From Bacteroidales bacterium (GTDB lineage Bacteria > Bacteroidota > Bacteroidia > Bacteroidales > Lentimicrobiaceae): a DNA stretch of 51,699 nt. A program made the translations under genes and the position numbers. The stretch covers positions 1 to 51,699 of the forward strand of contig JALHHH010000018.1 of NCBI GenBank assembly GCA_022837485.1, read 5' to 3'. Every line of letters begins with the position of its first letter. Position 1 is the first letter of the stretch. The notes under the pieces were generated by a model. That model was not told where the DNA came from. It worked only from the letters and a program-made list of their open reading frames with translations, and did not search any database. This document shows positions 33,775 through 43,200 of the stretch, piece by piece.

Positions 33775-34162
33775 TTTTGCTGGAAAAAGGGCATTCAAAC
33801 GATTCCATGAAAGGAATCCTGCTTAAGCATTTCGTTTCCGATTGAAGATACACCCCTTCCCTATCCTTGTCCGGACGGAAGACAGAAAAGTTATCGCAAT
33901 TCTCTGCCAGATATGTGGAATCCCTGCCACAGTCTGAGCAGGTTCATGGATTATTCCACACCTCTTAACTTGTTAAAACACAACTTCAGATTGCAGCAAA
34001 TACGGGTATTTAACCCGATGTATTTCGACTTATATATCTGATTTTCAATTTCTAAACATTAAACTGCCGGATTATATAGTTCACAATTGAAACTGTGGCG
34101 GCTGCGTTTATGGAATGGTAATTGAAATAATGCAGGCTACAAACACTAAAACCAACTATACT
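33775..34162. other. Intergenic region before the first DUF4382 gene
   Basis: This 388-bp stretch has no gene I can support. It holds a nested hairpin at 33914-33960, a small GATTCC/GGAATC hairpin at 33801-33818 and a CGGGT/ACCCG hairpin at 34003-34017. No promoter matching the consensus is clear. Confidence 0.5.
33914..33960. repeat. Nested inverted repeat
   Basis: The outer arms TGTGGAAT (33914-33921) and ATTCCACA (33953-33960) are perfect over 8 bp; the inner arms CCTGC (33923-33927) and GCAGG (33938-33942) pair within them. No T-run follows, so it is not a standard terminator and may be a structured leader or a protein-binding site. Confidence 0.45.
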
Positions 34163-34957
34163 ATGAAAAGAGCACAATTCGTAATCCTGTTTGCTATTGT
34201 TGCAATGTCGGGTTTAATTCTCAGTTCCTGCGAGAAAGACAACAACAAGTCTGAAGGCAAGGCCACGGTACAGCTGATGCTTACCGATGCACCGGCCGCA
34301 TACGATGCTGTTAATATTGATATTCAGGAAGTAATGCTCCACACCGAAACGGAAGGATGGGTAACGGTAGCAATCGAAAATCCCGGAGTATACAACCTGC
34401 TTGAGTTCAGCAACGGACTGGATGTATTATTGGGAACCATTGAAGTGGCTCCGGGAACTCTTTCGCAGATGCGTCTGGTACTTGGAAGTGAAAACAGTGT
34501 GGTAGTTGAGGGCAATGAATACCCGCTCACAACTCCTTCAGGCTCAACTTCGGGTCTTAAACTTAACCTTCACAGCGAGTTGGAAGGCGGATATTTTTAC
34601 AGGTTCTGGATTGACTTCGATGCTGCCCGTTCCGTGCACATGACCGGTAACGGCAAATACATGCTCAAGCCGGTTATCCGTATGTTCACAGAAGCATCCT
34701 CAGGCGCAATTGCCGGCAATGTTTTTCCTTCAGAATTTGCTCCTGTCGTCACGGTTTATAACGAAACCGACACCCTTGCCACCTTCCCTGCAGCCGATGG
34801 TCATTTCATGATAGCAGGCGTACCGGAAGGAACATGGACGGTTTCGTTCAGCTCCATACTCGACCCGCTTCCAATTGAGGAAATAATTGTACCTAATGTT
34901 GTTGTGGTTAAAGGCGAAACCACTGTACTGGCAGATGTAACACTACTGCCCATCTGA
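34163..34957 (+). CDS. DUF4382 lipoprotein
   Basis: The ATG at 34163 opens a lipoprotein signal with lipobox LILSSC; an earlier in-frame ATG lacks signal character. The 264-residue protein has a DUF4382 domain beginning ATVQLMLTDAPAAYDAVNIDIQ, followed by EVMLHTE and strands. A carboxypeptidase-regulatory-like module follows at about 190-260 (GAIAGNVFPSEFAPVVTVYN). The residues after the lipid cysteine (E-K-D-N-N-K) resemble the charged signal that sends lipoproteins to the surface in Bacteroidota, so surface display is likely. The function of DUF4382 is unknown. A diverged paralogue lies at 50749. Confidence 0.88.
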   Translation: MKRAQFVILFAIVAMSGLILSSCEKDNNKSEGKATVQLMLTDAPAAYDAVNIDIQEVMLHTETEGWVTVAIENPGVYNLLEFSNGLDVLLGTIEVAPGTLSQMRLVLGSENSVVVEGNEYPLTTPSGSTSGLKLNLHSELEGGYFYRFWIDFDAARSVHMTGNGKYMLKPVIRMFTEASSGAIAGNVFPSEFAPVVTVYNETDTLATFPAADGHFMIAGVPEGTWTVSFSSILDPLPIEEIIVPNVVVVKGETTVLADVTLLPI

Positions 34958-35013
34958 ACGGAGCAGCCATATATCCCGGTGTTACAACCGGTATTTGAGG
35001 ACAGGAAGCTTAT

Positions 35014-35046
35014 AGAGGCAATCGATATGGTTGCCTCTGTTTTTAT
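35014..35046 (+). terminator. Terminator after the first DUF4382 gene
   Basis: AGAGGCAA (35014-35021) pairs with TTGCCTCT (35031-35038), followed by GTTTTTATT. Confidence 0.85.
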
Positions 35047-35066
35047 TTATAAAATTCTTAAAAATA

Positions 35067-35097
35067 ATTGCATATAAAATACTAATTCATACTTTTG
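35067..35097 (+). promoter_or_regulatory. Promoter of the second arsR operon
   Basis: ATTG (35067-35070) and TACTTTTG (35090-35097) are separated by 19 nt, a good Bacteroidota promoter. The operator dyad begins at the last base of the -7 box. Confidence 0.65.
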
Positions 35098-35123
35098 TTT
35101 CGCCATTCGACGAAATGCGAAAC
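35097..35123 (+). promoter_or_regulatory. ArsR operator dyad
   Basis: A 27-nt dyad centred on 35110 has perfect outer arms GTTTCGC (35097-35103) and GCGAAAC (35117-35123) and inner TTCG/CGAA pairing, so 11 of 13 positions per arm are symmetric. It covers the expected transcription start and ends five nt before the arsR start codon. It is well placed for repression by the encoded ArsR. Confidence 0.65.
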
Positions 35124-35127
35124 AGAT

Positions 35128-35433
35128 ATGAATAAGAATACCAATTACACCGAAGAACAAAAGCAGATTGCCCGGTTTGCGAAGGCGCTTTCGCATCCGG
35201 TAAGGGTTTACATTCTGGATTACATCAGCAACAACACCAAAACCTGCTGTTACAGCGGCGACCTGCACGATATGCTCGACATTGCCAGGTCCACGCTTTC
35301 GGAGCACCTTAAGGAACTGAAAAGAGCCGAACTGATACAGGGAGAAATCAATCCGCCTTATATTAAATACTGCATCAATCGTGAAAATTGGAAAAAAGCC
35401 AGGGAATTGTTCGCGGGCTTTTTTGCCGATTGA
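35128..35433 (+). CDS. arsR: ArsR-family repressor of the organoarsenical-type operon
   Basis: The start at 35128 (MNKNTNYTEEQKQIARF) is chosen because the upstream in-frame ATG lies inside the promoter and operator. The 101-residue winged-helix protein has its helix-turn-helix at LHDMLDIARSTLSEHLKELKRAELI (about 46-70). A C-C pair in KTCCYSGDL sits near the recognition region and another cysteine in KYC follows. The classical ELCVCDL motif is absent. It heads the arsE-F-G-permease genes with a 64-nt gap. Confidence 0.9.
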   Translation: MNKNTNYTEEQKQIARFAKALSHPVRVYILDYISNNTKTCCYSGDLHDMLDIARSTLSEHLKELKRAELIQGEINPPYIKYCINRENWKKARELFAGFFAD

Positions 35434-35497
35434 AAACTGCGTGCGACCTTCTCAGCGTTCGTAAACAAAACCTTAGAAACCAAATAACAGACAAACA

Positions 35498-35731
35498 ATG
35501 GAAATCAAAGTTCTGGGACCAGGTTGTCCCAATTGCAAAATACTCGAAAAACGTGTACGCGACGTGGTCGGCAGACTTAAGCTCGAGGCCGACGTCAGGA
35601 AAGTAGACGACATCATGGAGATTATGGCCTATAATGTTATCAAGACTCCCGCTCTGGTTGTCGACGGAGAGGTTGTAGTGAAGGGCCGTCTCCCATCCGA
35701 AGCTGAAATCGAAACATTTCTGACCAAATAA
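35498..35731 (+). CDS. Small thioredoxin-like protein, ArsE-like
   Basis: The 77-residue protein has the TM0996/MTH895-type glutaredoxin-like fold: EIKVLGPGCPNCKILEKRV with the C-P-N-C pair at 10-13, then TPALVVDGEVVVKG. The size and the neighbouring ArsF- and ArsG-like genes match the arsEFG set reported from Shewanella putrefaciens, where the three proteins reduce nitroaromatic arsenicals. The inferred job is delivery of reducing power. Similar small proteins also sit with permeases in other settings, so the arsenic role is from context. Confidence 0.85.
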   Translation: MEIKVLGPGCPNCKILEKRVRDVVGRLKLEADVRKVDDIMEIMAYNVIKTPALVVDGEVVVKGRLPSEAEIETFLTK

Positions 35732-35739
35732 CAATCAAC

Positions 35740-36165
35740 ATGAGAAAACACATTTTATTTATGACTCTTGCCTTTGCAGGGATTCTGATGATGTCATGCT
35801 CTCCAAAGCAAGCCACTGAAAACGCGGATGTTACCGAGTTGCCCGAAAGTGAGATCATGGTTTACTACTTTCATAACGAGAGACGCTGTGCAACCTGCGA
35901 AGCTGTTGAAGCAGAAACTAAAGCCGCTCTTGAAAAGTACTATCCGGAAGAATTGAAAGATGGAAAAATTGCCTTCGTTTCGCTGAATCTGGAAGAAACC
36001 ACCGGAGCTGAGATTGCCGGACGTTTTCAGATTGCTTCACAGGCATTAATTATTGTAAAGGGCGAAGATCTGAAGGACATCACCAGTGAAGGATTCCTCT
36101 ATGCCAGAACTGCACCCGATAAGCTTTACGATGCAGTAAAAAGTTCTGTCGATTCAATGCTATAA
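35740..36165 (+). CDS. ArsF-like thioredoxin-fold lipoprotein
   Basis: The 141-residue protein has a lipoprotein signal (lipobox ILMMSC) and a thioredoxin-like domain with C-A-T-C in YYFHNERRCATCEAVEAE. It fits the ArsF family, described as a subunit of nitroaromatic reduction with ArsE and ArsG. It lies 8 nt after the ArsE-like gene and 8 nt before the ArsG-like gene, which shows one transcript. The lipid anchor puts it in the periplasm or on the outer face of a membrane, which fits receiving electrons from the membrane protein ArsG. Confidence 0.8.
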   Translation: MRKHILFMTLAFAGILMMSCSPKQATENADVTELPESEIMVYYFHNERRCATCEAVEAETKAALEKYYPEELKDGKIAFVSLNLEETTGAEIAGRFQIASQALIIVKGEDLKDITSEGFLYARTAPDKLYDAVKSSVDSML

Positions 36166-36173
36166 GCCTTGCT

Positions 36174-36869
36174 ATGGAATTTCTTCAAACCTGGCTCGAA
36201 CATTCGGAATACGGGGTACTTACCGCACTTTTACTGGGACTGATGACAGCCATCAGTCCCTGCCCCCTGGCAACCAACATCTCCGCCATCGGCTTCATAA
36301 GCCGCAATCTTGAAAACCGTAACAAGGTATTCCTCAACGGAATTGTTTATACGTTAGGACGGACATTCTCCTACACTTTACTGGGTGTTATCATCTATTT
36401 TGGTGCCAGTCAGTTCTCCATTGCCCGTTTTGTACAGAGCTGGGGGGAGAAGCTGCTGGGTCCGGCTCTGATAATAATCGGCCTGTTTATGCTTGATTTT
36501 ATTAAGCTTAACATTCCCGGGCTGAAAATCAGCGAGCGTATGGAGCAAAAATCCATGAGCAGTTACTGGAGCATGTTTCTTATAGGCGTTCTCTTTGCTC
36601 TGGCTTTTTGTCCGTACAGCGGCGTTCTCTATTTCGGAATGCTGATGCCACTAACCGTTGCCAGCCCTTCCGGCTTGTTTTTACCTCTTATTTTTGCCAT
36701 TGCCACCGGTTTACCGGTTATCATTTTTGCCTGGCTGCTGGCTTACGCCGTTGGCAATGTTGCTCAGGCTTATAACCGGATTAAAACGTTTGAACACTGG
36801 TTTCGAAGAGTTGTGGCAGTTTTGTTTATAGGGGTCGGCATCTATTTCGTTATCATTTTCTTCTTCTGA
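36174..36869 (+). CDS. ArsG-like membrane protein (CcdA/DsbD-type)
   Basis: The 231-residue protein has about six helices and resembles CcdA-type thiol transporters. The paired cysteines are in AISPCPLATNISAIG and ALAFCPYSGVLYFG. NCBI-style naming for this family is ArsG, an aromatic arsenical efflux permease; the CcdA similarity makes electron transfer across the membrane an equally good reading. With the flanking thioredoxin-like proteins, it could pass electrons from the cytoplasmic ArsE-like protein to the exported ArsF-like one. Confidence 0.82.
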   Translation: MEFLQTWLEHSEYGVLTALLLGLMTAISPCPLATNISAIGFISRNLENRNKVFLNGIVYTLGRTFSYTLLGVIIYFGASQFSIARFVQSWGEKLLGPALIIIGLFMLDFIKLNIPGLKISERMEQKSMSSYWSMFLIGVLFALAFCPYSGVLYFGMLMPLTVASPSGLFLPLIFAIATGLPVIIFAWLLAYAVGNVAQAYNRIKTFEHWFRRVVAVLFIGVGIYFVIIFFF

Positions 36870-36914
36870 ATAAACTAAAGCCGGGAATGATCCGGCAATC
36901 AAATAATACAGGTA

Positions 36915-38234
36915 ATGGAAACCAGATCCGAAATAAAAATCCTGCTTTGGATGGTGGCAATTTTTTTGGGCATTTATTTTTTGCCTGTCGAAAGTACCGT
37001 CTTCCGTACTGCCATTGATGCTACCCTCGACTTGTCGAAATGGTATGCACGGGAACATGTCATACTCTGCCTGTTGCCTGCTTTCCTGATTGCCGGGGTA
37101 ATCTCGGTGTTTGTCAGTCAGGCGTCGGTGATTAAATATTTCGGTGCGAAAGCTAAAAAGTGGGTTGCCTATACGGTTGCGGCTGTTTCTGGTACTATTC
37201 TGGCCGTTTGTTCCTGCACCATTTTGCCATTATTTTCGAGTATACACAAACGCGGTGCAGGTCTGGGACCTGCCATTGCCTTTCTGTATTCTGGTCCTGC
37301 CATCAATATTCTGGCCATCATCCTCACTGCCAGAATCCTTGGCTTTGAGATGGGCATAGCCCGTATCATCGGCGCCGTTACCTTCAGCATAATCGTCGGA
37401 TCTGCCATGTCGCTGATCTACCGCAAGGAAGAAAAAGAAAAACGCGAGGCGCAAATGAACTTTCCCGACATACCGGAAACGCGTCCCCTCTGGCACACCG
37501 CCCTGCACTTTTTTACGCTGGTTCTGATCCTGGTATTTGCCAACTGGGGCAAACCTGCTGCAGGCGACACAACCAGCGCCTGGTTTTACCTTTGGGCATA
37601 CAAATGGTATATAACCGGAGCTTTCGGGCTTGTGCTGGTATATTCTATGATCTACATTCTTAAACTCAGAGGCTGGCAGGTGCTAACGGGTGCCGCTGTC
37701 ACAGCGCTGAGTGCCCTGCTTTTTGCCAACCCGTTAATTTCCATGGTTACAGGAATCGCAGTAGTCAGCACCATTGCTCTTATGGATAAATCGGAAAACG
37801 GTGAAAACCGTGAATGGATAGTATCTTCCTGGGGCTTCACCAAACAAATCGTTCCACTCCTGGCCCTGGGTGTGGTGATTGCCGGCTTCCTGCTGGGCTC
37901 CACCCACGATGAGGTCGCCATCGCAGGAGTAATCCCCAACTCCTGGATTGCATGGCTGGTAGGAGGCAACTCCCTCTTATCCAACTTTTTCGCAAGCATT
38001 GTTGGCGCATTTATGTACTTCGCTACCCTCACCGAGGTTCCCATACTTCAGGGACTGATTGCCTCAGGTATGGGAAAAGGACCTGCACTGGCACTGCTGC
38101 TGGCCGGCCCTTCTCTTTCATTGCCTAACATGCTTGTTATCCGAGGCGTTATCGGGACTCAGAAAACCATTGTTTATGTAAGCCTGGTAATCATCTTATC
38201 CACCCTTGCGGGGATGATGTACGGAATGCTGTAA
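36915..38234 (+). CDS. ArsP-type permease (PF03773-like)
   Basis: The 439-residue protein has about ten to eleven helices and the permease signature AVCSCTILPLFSSIHKRGAG, FLYSGPAINILAIILTAR, then a C-terminal repeat (EVPILQGLIASGMGKGPALALLLAGPSLSLPN). ArsP-family members export trivalent organoarsenicals; relatives export other metals or are unassigned. It is 45 nt after the ArsG-like gene in the same operon. Since arsenite export is supplied by Acr3 in the other operon, an organic or reduced arsenical is a likely substrate here. Confidence 0.88.
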   Translation: METRSEIKILLWMVAIFLGIYFLPVESTVFRTAIDATLDLSKWYAREHVILCLLPAFLIAGVISVFVSQASVIKYFGAKAKKWVAYTVAAVSGTILAVCSCTILPLFSSIHKRGAGLGPAIAFLYSGPAINILAIILTARILGFEMGIARIIGAVTFSIIVGSAMSLIYRKEEKEKREAQMNFPDIPETRPLWHTALHFFTLVLILVFANWGKPAAGDTTSAWFYLWAYKWYITGAFGLVLVYSMIYILKLRGWQVLTGAAVTALSALLFANPLISMVTGIAVVSTIALMDKSENGENREWIVSSWGFTKQIVPLLALGVVIAGFLLGSTHDEVAIAGVIPNSWIAWLVGGNSLLSNFFASIVGAFMYFATLTEVPILQGLIASGMGKGPALALLLAGPSLSLPNMLVIRGVIGTQKTIVYVSLVIILSTLAGMMYGML

Positions 38235-38586
38235 CCGTTCGGTCCGATCATCACAGCGTGATTCTACCCGATCTTTAGGTTATACCCTTTAGAATTCAAT
38301 CCATTCTAACGATTTCTCACTCCTGAAAACTATTTCACCGGAGTAATATCTCATTTACTTAGAAAAATTAAATAAATTTCTACTCACCACTAAATGGATC
38401 AACAAGATATTCATATAAATATTATCAGCATCTGATTGACAATCGATGACCAATTCCGTATATTTGAATGCCATTAATGAACCGATTTAGCTTTGACAAT
38501 GCCTGTTTCTGATTATATACTGCAGAAATACAATTTTCTCCTGCAGCCGTTCAGTTTTTTACCGGTTTCTATTCCAACCCTCCGGA
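38235..38586. other. Intergenic region before the surface operon
   Basis: This 352-bp AT-rich stretch has no gene I can support. It contains a good promoter at 38435-38466 and a leader of about 115 nt. No clear terminator for the permease gene was found. Confidence 0.55.
38435..38466 (+). promoter_or_regulatory. Promoter of the three-gene surface operon
   Basis: ATTG (38435-38438) is followed after 20 nt by TATATTTG (38459-38466). This is one of the best consensus matches in the window. Confidence 0.6.
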
Positions 38587-40278
38587 ATGAACCATTTAAC
38601 AAGGATATTAATCCTGACCGGAGTTTCATTACTCCTCAACTGCCGGACATCGGTTGCACAGCAACTTGACCATATTGGCGAAAAAGATCCGTTTTCCATA
38701 CATGGAAACCTTTCAGCAAACATTATAGGGTATTCGGCATCGGGCATTGACGATCGTGCCAGACCCCTGGCGCTGATGCTATCGGCAAATGCAGTGGTCA
38801 GCAGTTATGGGTTTGAGATTCCTTTCTATTTCAGGTTCAGCGATAAGCGGGTGGATTATGCCCAGCCTTTCAATCAGTTCGGACTAAGTCCGGCTTACAA
38901 ATGGGCCACCGCTCATCTGGGATACCGCAATGTGCATTTCTCTGATTTTACCCTTGCCGGCCATACCTTCCTGGGAGGTGGACTGGAACTGAATCCGGGA
39001 AAATTACGTTTCGGGGCAGTTTACGGACGTTTTAGAAAAAGTACGGCAGCCTATGAAAACGCTATCGATACCACCCGAAATCTGAATCGGAAAGGATACG
39101 CCGTCAAACTGGGCGTGGGATCGCAAAAAACCTTTGTCGACATGATCGTAATGAAGATCAGCGATGACAGTGCATCCGCCATCCGTGTGCCGGGTGAGAC
39201 CTACACTCCGGCTGAATCGAACCTTGTTACGGGCATTAATACACGCATAGCCTTCAGCAGGAGCTTATGGTTTGAAGGGGAATTTGCCGGCAGCCTTTAC
39301 ACCACCGATGTTGCCGCTTACGAAATTGAAGGATTGGAAGACGACCCCTGGTTTGAGAGGCTCAACAGGATCGTTCCGGTTAACTTGTCGACGGAGCTGC
39401 TCACGGCTGTGCGATCGTCGTTAAACTATAAAACGGGAACATTCAGTACCCGTCTGGAGTACCGCCGCATTGACCCCGGATACCGCTCCATGGGTGCATA
39501 TTTCTTCAACAACGATCTGGAAAACATTGTAATAGCTCCTGCATTCAGTCTCTTCAAGCGAAAGCTGAACCTAAGGGGAAGCATTGGCCTGCAGCGCGAC
39601 AATCTGCGCAATACACGAAAAGCAACCAGTTTACGAACTATCTCTTCGATCAGCCTGAGCTACAACCCTGTACAGGTATTTGGAATTGATGTGAATTACA
39701 ACAACTACAGCAGCAATCAGCGGGCCGGGCGTCTGCCGCTTATCGATTCGCTCAGACTGTATCAGGCTACCAGCAATCTGAGTGTAGTGCCGCGGATTAT
39801 GATTGTAAATCAGAAGTACAGCCATGTGCTGCTGCTGATGTACAACAAAATGAAGCTCAACGACAAAAATGAATCCACCCAGCAATACACCGAACACGAT
39901 GCGGTAATAGCAAATCTGAATTACAGTATAGGATTTAACAGCAGCGGCATTACTTTGATGAGCGGCTTCACGTATAACAAATTGGCGAGTTTCGCTATGG
40001 GGAACCGGGCTATCGGCTTCACCCTTGGTATCAGCAAGGGATGGCTCGGAGGAATGCTGCAGTCCGGTCTTGCTGCATCGCTGGTTACTTCGGGAAAGAC
40101 TTCGGATAACAATAAAAACCTGACACTTAATACCTCTTTAAATGCATCATGGCAAATTAACAACCATAATTCATTGAGATTAAATGCCTTTCTTATTCGA
40201 TTGAAACCGGACGAAGCAAATCCGGAGCCTGCATTTAATGAACTTAAAGGAGATTTTGGATATGTATTCACGTTTTGA
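38587..40278 (+). CDS. Predicted outer-membrane barrel of the surface operon
   Basis: The 563-residue protein has a signal peptide (about 1-24, TSVAQ), and the remainder is a long series of amphipathic strands with turns, ending ELKGDFGYVFTF, so an outer-membrane beta-barrel is likely. The N-terminal part contains SIHGNLSANIIGYSASGIDDR, but I do not recognise a named family. The next gene starts inside its last codons (17-nt overlap), with its ribosome-binding site AAAGGAG within this gene. The two are therefore translationally coupled, which suggests that the barrel serves the giant protein, perhaps as its exporter or anchor. Confidence 0.75.
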   Translation: MNHLTRILILTGVSLLLNCRTSVAQQLDHIGEKDPFSIHGNLSANIIGYSASGIDDRARPLALMLSANAVVSSYGFEIPFYFRFSDKRVDYAQPFNQFGLSPAYKWATAHLGYRNVHFSDFTLAGHTFLGGGLELNPGKLRFGAVYGRFRKSTAAYENAIDTTRNLNRKGYAVKLGVGSQKTFVDMIVMKISDDSASAIRVPGETYTPAESNLVTGINTRIAFSRSLWFEGEFAGSLYTTDVAAYEIEGLEDDPWFERLNRIVPVNLSTELLTAVRSSLNYKTGTFSTRLEYRRIDPGYRSMGAYFFNNDLENIVIAPAFSLFKRKLNLRGSIGLQRDNLRNTRKATSLRTISSISLSYNPVQVFGIDVNYNNYSSNQRAGRLPLIDSLRLYQATSNLSVVPRIMIVNQKYSHVLLLMYNKMKLNDKNESTQQYTEHDAVIANLNYSIGFNSSGITLMSGFTYNKLASFAMGNRAIGFTLGISKGWLGGMLQSGLAASLVTSGKTSDNNKNLTLNTSLNASWQINNHNSLRLNAFLIRLKPDEANPEPAFNELKGDFGYVFTF

Positions 40279-43200
40279 CTCTCATCAACCTTCAGGCAGA
40301 TGCCGTACGGCAGCCCTGACGACGATGTTGCTGCTGGTTTTCGGCTTTACCGTTATAGCACAGAATTATCCCCTGCGTGTAAATCTGGTAGTAGCTCCAC
40401 CCTATTCGCCCAAGATAAGCGAATACACCAGCAATCCCAACAAGATACTGGCAACCGTGCAGTATATGGCGGGAGCGGGCAACCGTACGCTGCAGGTTTA
40501 CCTGTCGGGTTCAATTACCGGAACATCGGGAATTAAAATTTATACCCGCCCCGGGCACAGACCACCTCAGCCGCTGACCCTGATGCCTGGAGCAATTCAC
40601 CGTCTGAACCTAAATAACATCCAGGACGTTTTCAGCACTTCCCAGCTCGTTTATGAAGGGATTACAGAACAGGAAATTATAAATGGCAACGGACTTCCGG
40701 AAGACGATTACGTGATTTGCATCCGTGCGTTTGAATACACAACCAGCCAGCCTCTCTCCGAAGAAGACCCTTCCGGCTGCTGTGCGCCGTTTCCTGTATC
40801 CAGCATCGAGCCTCCGGTTGTTACCCACCCGCTGTGCGGGGAAGAGGTACCGTCCGTTCGTCCGCAAAATCTGGTATTCTCATGGACCATGCCGGCAGGT
40901 GCACCCACAGGCACTCGTTACCTTCTTCAGATAGTGGAAGTCATACCCGGAACACACAACATTCAGAATGCCATTAATTCTGCACCGAAACCTTTGTTTT
41001 TTGAAACCACCGTAAACACCAACGTATTTGTTTATGGAGCGGCTCAGCCAGCATTGATACCCGGAAAAACCTATGCATTTGCGGTAACGGCTATCGATCC
41101 GTTGCGACGTTATAATTTCAGAAACGGAGGACAGAGTGAAGTATGTTCATTTATCTGGAAATCAAGCGGAGTACTGTTCCCTGGTTTCGACATTGGGATA
41201 GTTACGGATGAGCCTGCTGTAAAACCCGTTAACATTGGCGGTGTAAATATGGAAGTCCCCCTGCCGTTTGTCCCTGTAAAAGTTTTTGGGAAACTGGTTT
41301 ACAAATATCCGGATCCGGGTGAAAATCAAAAACTCCCACTTGCAGGCGCAAATCTTAAACTCGTGATCGGCCATGCTAAAGTTTCAAAAGGACAGCCGTT
41401 ATTGCCCGATAAAGTAATCGGAACATTTCTGCAGCCTCACGATGCGTGCGAAGACTCTGAGGTCGGAAGGGTGCTGGGTGTTACAACAACCGATTCGGAA
41501 GGCCGGTTCAATTTCAATTATCTGTACGGCACGGAATTCGGGAAACGCTGCGGATCGGGAACGGGAGAGTTGGGATTTGATTATTACAGAGTTGCCTTTA
41601 TTGTATTGGAGGCACCTCACCGCAATTTCTACTTCAATCCCGATGCTCTGCTGATGCCGGAAAAAGGAAAGGATCTTAATACCGGCGAAGTGGTTGCACT
41701 GGTAAGAAGCTGCCAGCTGACTGTTACCACCCTTCCCGACAAAAACTTAAGCAACGACCTTGCAAATGCAATCGGAACGCAGAAGCTGAGCACAATAAAT
41801 GTTTACCTGTGCAGGAAAATTGATTTCTCCTACCAGTTATACCCTCTGAACGACGGGAAGATCAAAGGACAACAGCACAAGGTGGAAGAATCCGTTAAAA
41901 ACAAGTTTCCGGGGTTTACAGTGGTAGCGCACGGAACCACCGGACCCGATGGTACGCTGGTTTTCCAGAGGGTCGTCTGGCATCACCAGAGTCAGTTTCA
42001 GTATTATCTTATGGCCGACACCCCGCCGGAAGCCGATATGAATTTTACCTTCGGTGCACCACAGGCATGGAGCCCCCCGCCAACCATCCCGGATGAAACG
42101 GGCATCGGCAATATTGATCCATCAGGTCTGCAGTTCCCGAGATTTTACAATTATGCAAAGGCAGCCCAATCGAAAGAATTGTACCTGTGGCCGCAATATC
42201 CTAAAGTTGCCGGAACGGTGCTTGAAATGGAGGATACATCTCCCATAGCAGGAGCCAAAATCGATCTGAACGAAACGTACGGCCTTAGTCCGAAGAACAA
42301 CCTGAAGATCTTTTATCCGTACTGGATGTATAATGAAAACCAGCCAATGGTGAACTGCCTGCAGAATAACTGCGGACAATATTTCAACAGCCTGATGGCT
42401 GTATCGGCTGCCGACGGAAAGTTTGTCTTCGACGACCTGAGCATGGTTTACAATACGCAAACCAAAGCAGTTACCGGTCCCGACCGGAGACTTCTGGTCA
42501 GTAAAGACGGTTACCAGACCATCGACGAGCACATTGGCGTGATTATTCATGGCCGTCAGCGCATTATGAACGAATTAAAGCTTCGCAAAGGAGCGGTATT
42601 GAAAGGATATGTGCGGGATGCTGAAAGCAACCAGCCGCTGAGCGCCCAGCTGATGCTTCCGGGAGGAAAGACATACAACAGTAAAGCATCCAACGGCAGT
42701 TTTGAGATGCCTGTGCCACTCCTGCCCGGTGTTACTCAAAAGCTTATCGTTAAACGTAACGGATACATTACCGATACCATTGAATTCGAAGCTGCACAGG
42801 CTGTCAAACATCTGGATGTGAAACTGTTTACTCTGAAACGAAGGCTGGAAGTCAGGGTAAAAACCTACAACAACTTCATCCCGATGCCGATACAGAACGT
42901 CCAGGTCAACATCATGAATGTTTCCACCAACCAGCAAGGGCATAACTACCCTATAGGCGGTTTCACGGATACCGACGGAATCGTTACGTTTAGATTTGTA
43001 AACGGAGGATCAAACAACAACCAGGAGTACAGAATCCGTGTTGGAATGCCTTCGAATACCAGCCGTAATTTTGAAACCAGATTCTTTACCATAAAAATCC
43101 CCTACAGCCAGAATCCTACTGTTTTAAATTGCGTGCTGAAACCTGCTGCCTGCATCAAAGGGCATGTATACGCCGGCAGCGGCACCGAATCGCCGGTAGG

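Noticed and set aside
35067..35123. Transposon end or attachment site around the second arsenic operon
   Set aside because: The inverted repeat sits exactly on the promoter and has operator features; no transposase, integrase or flanking direct repeat was found.
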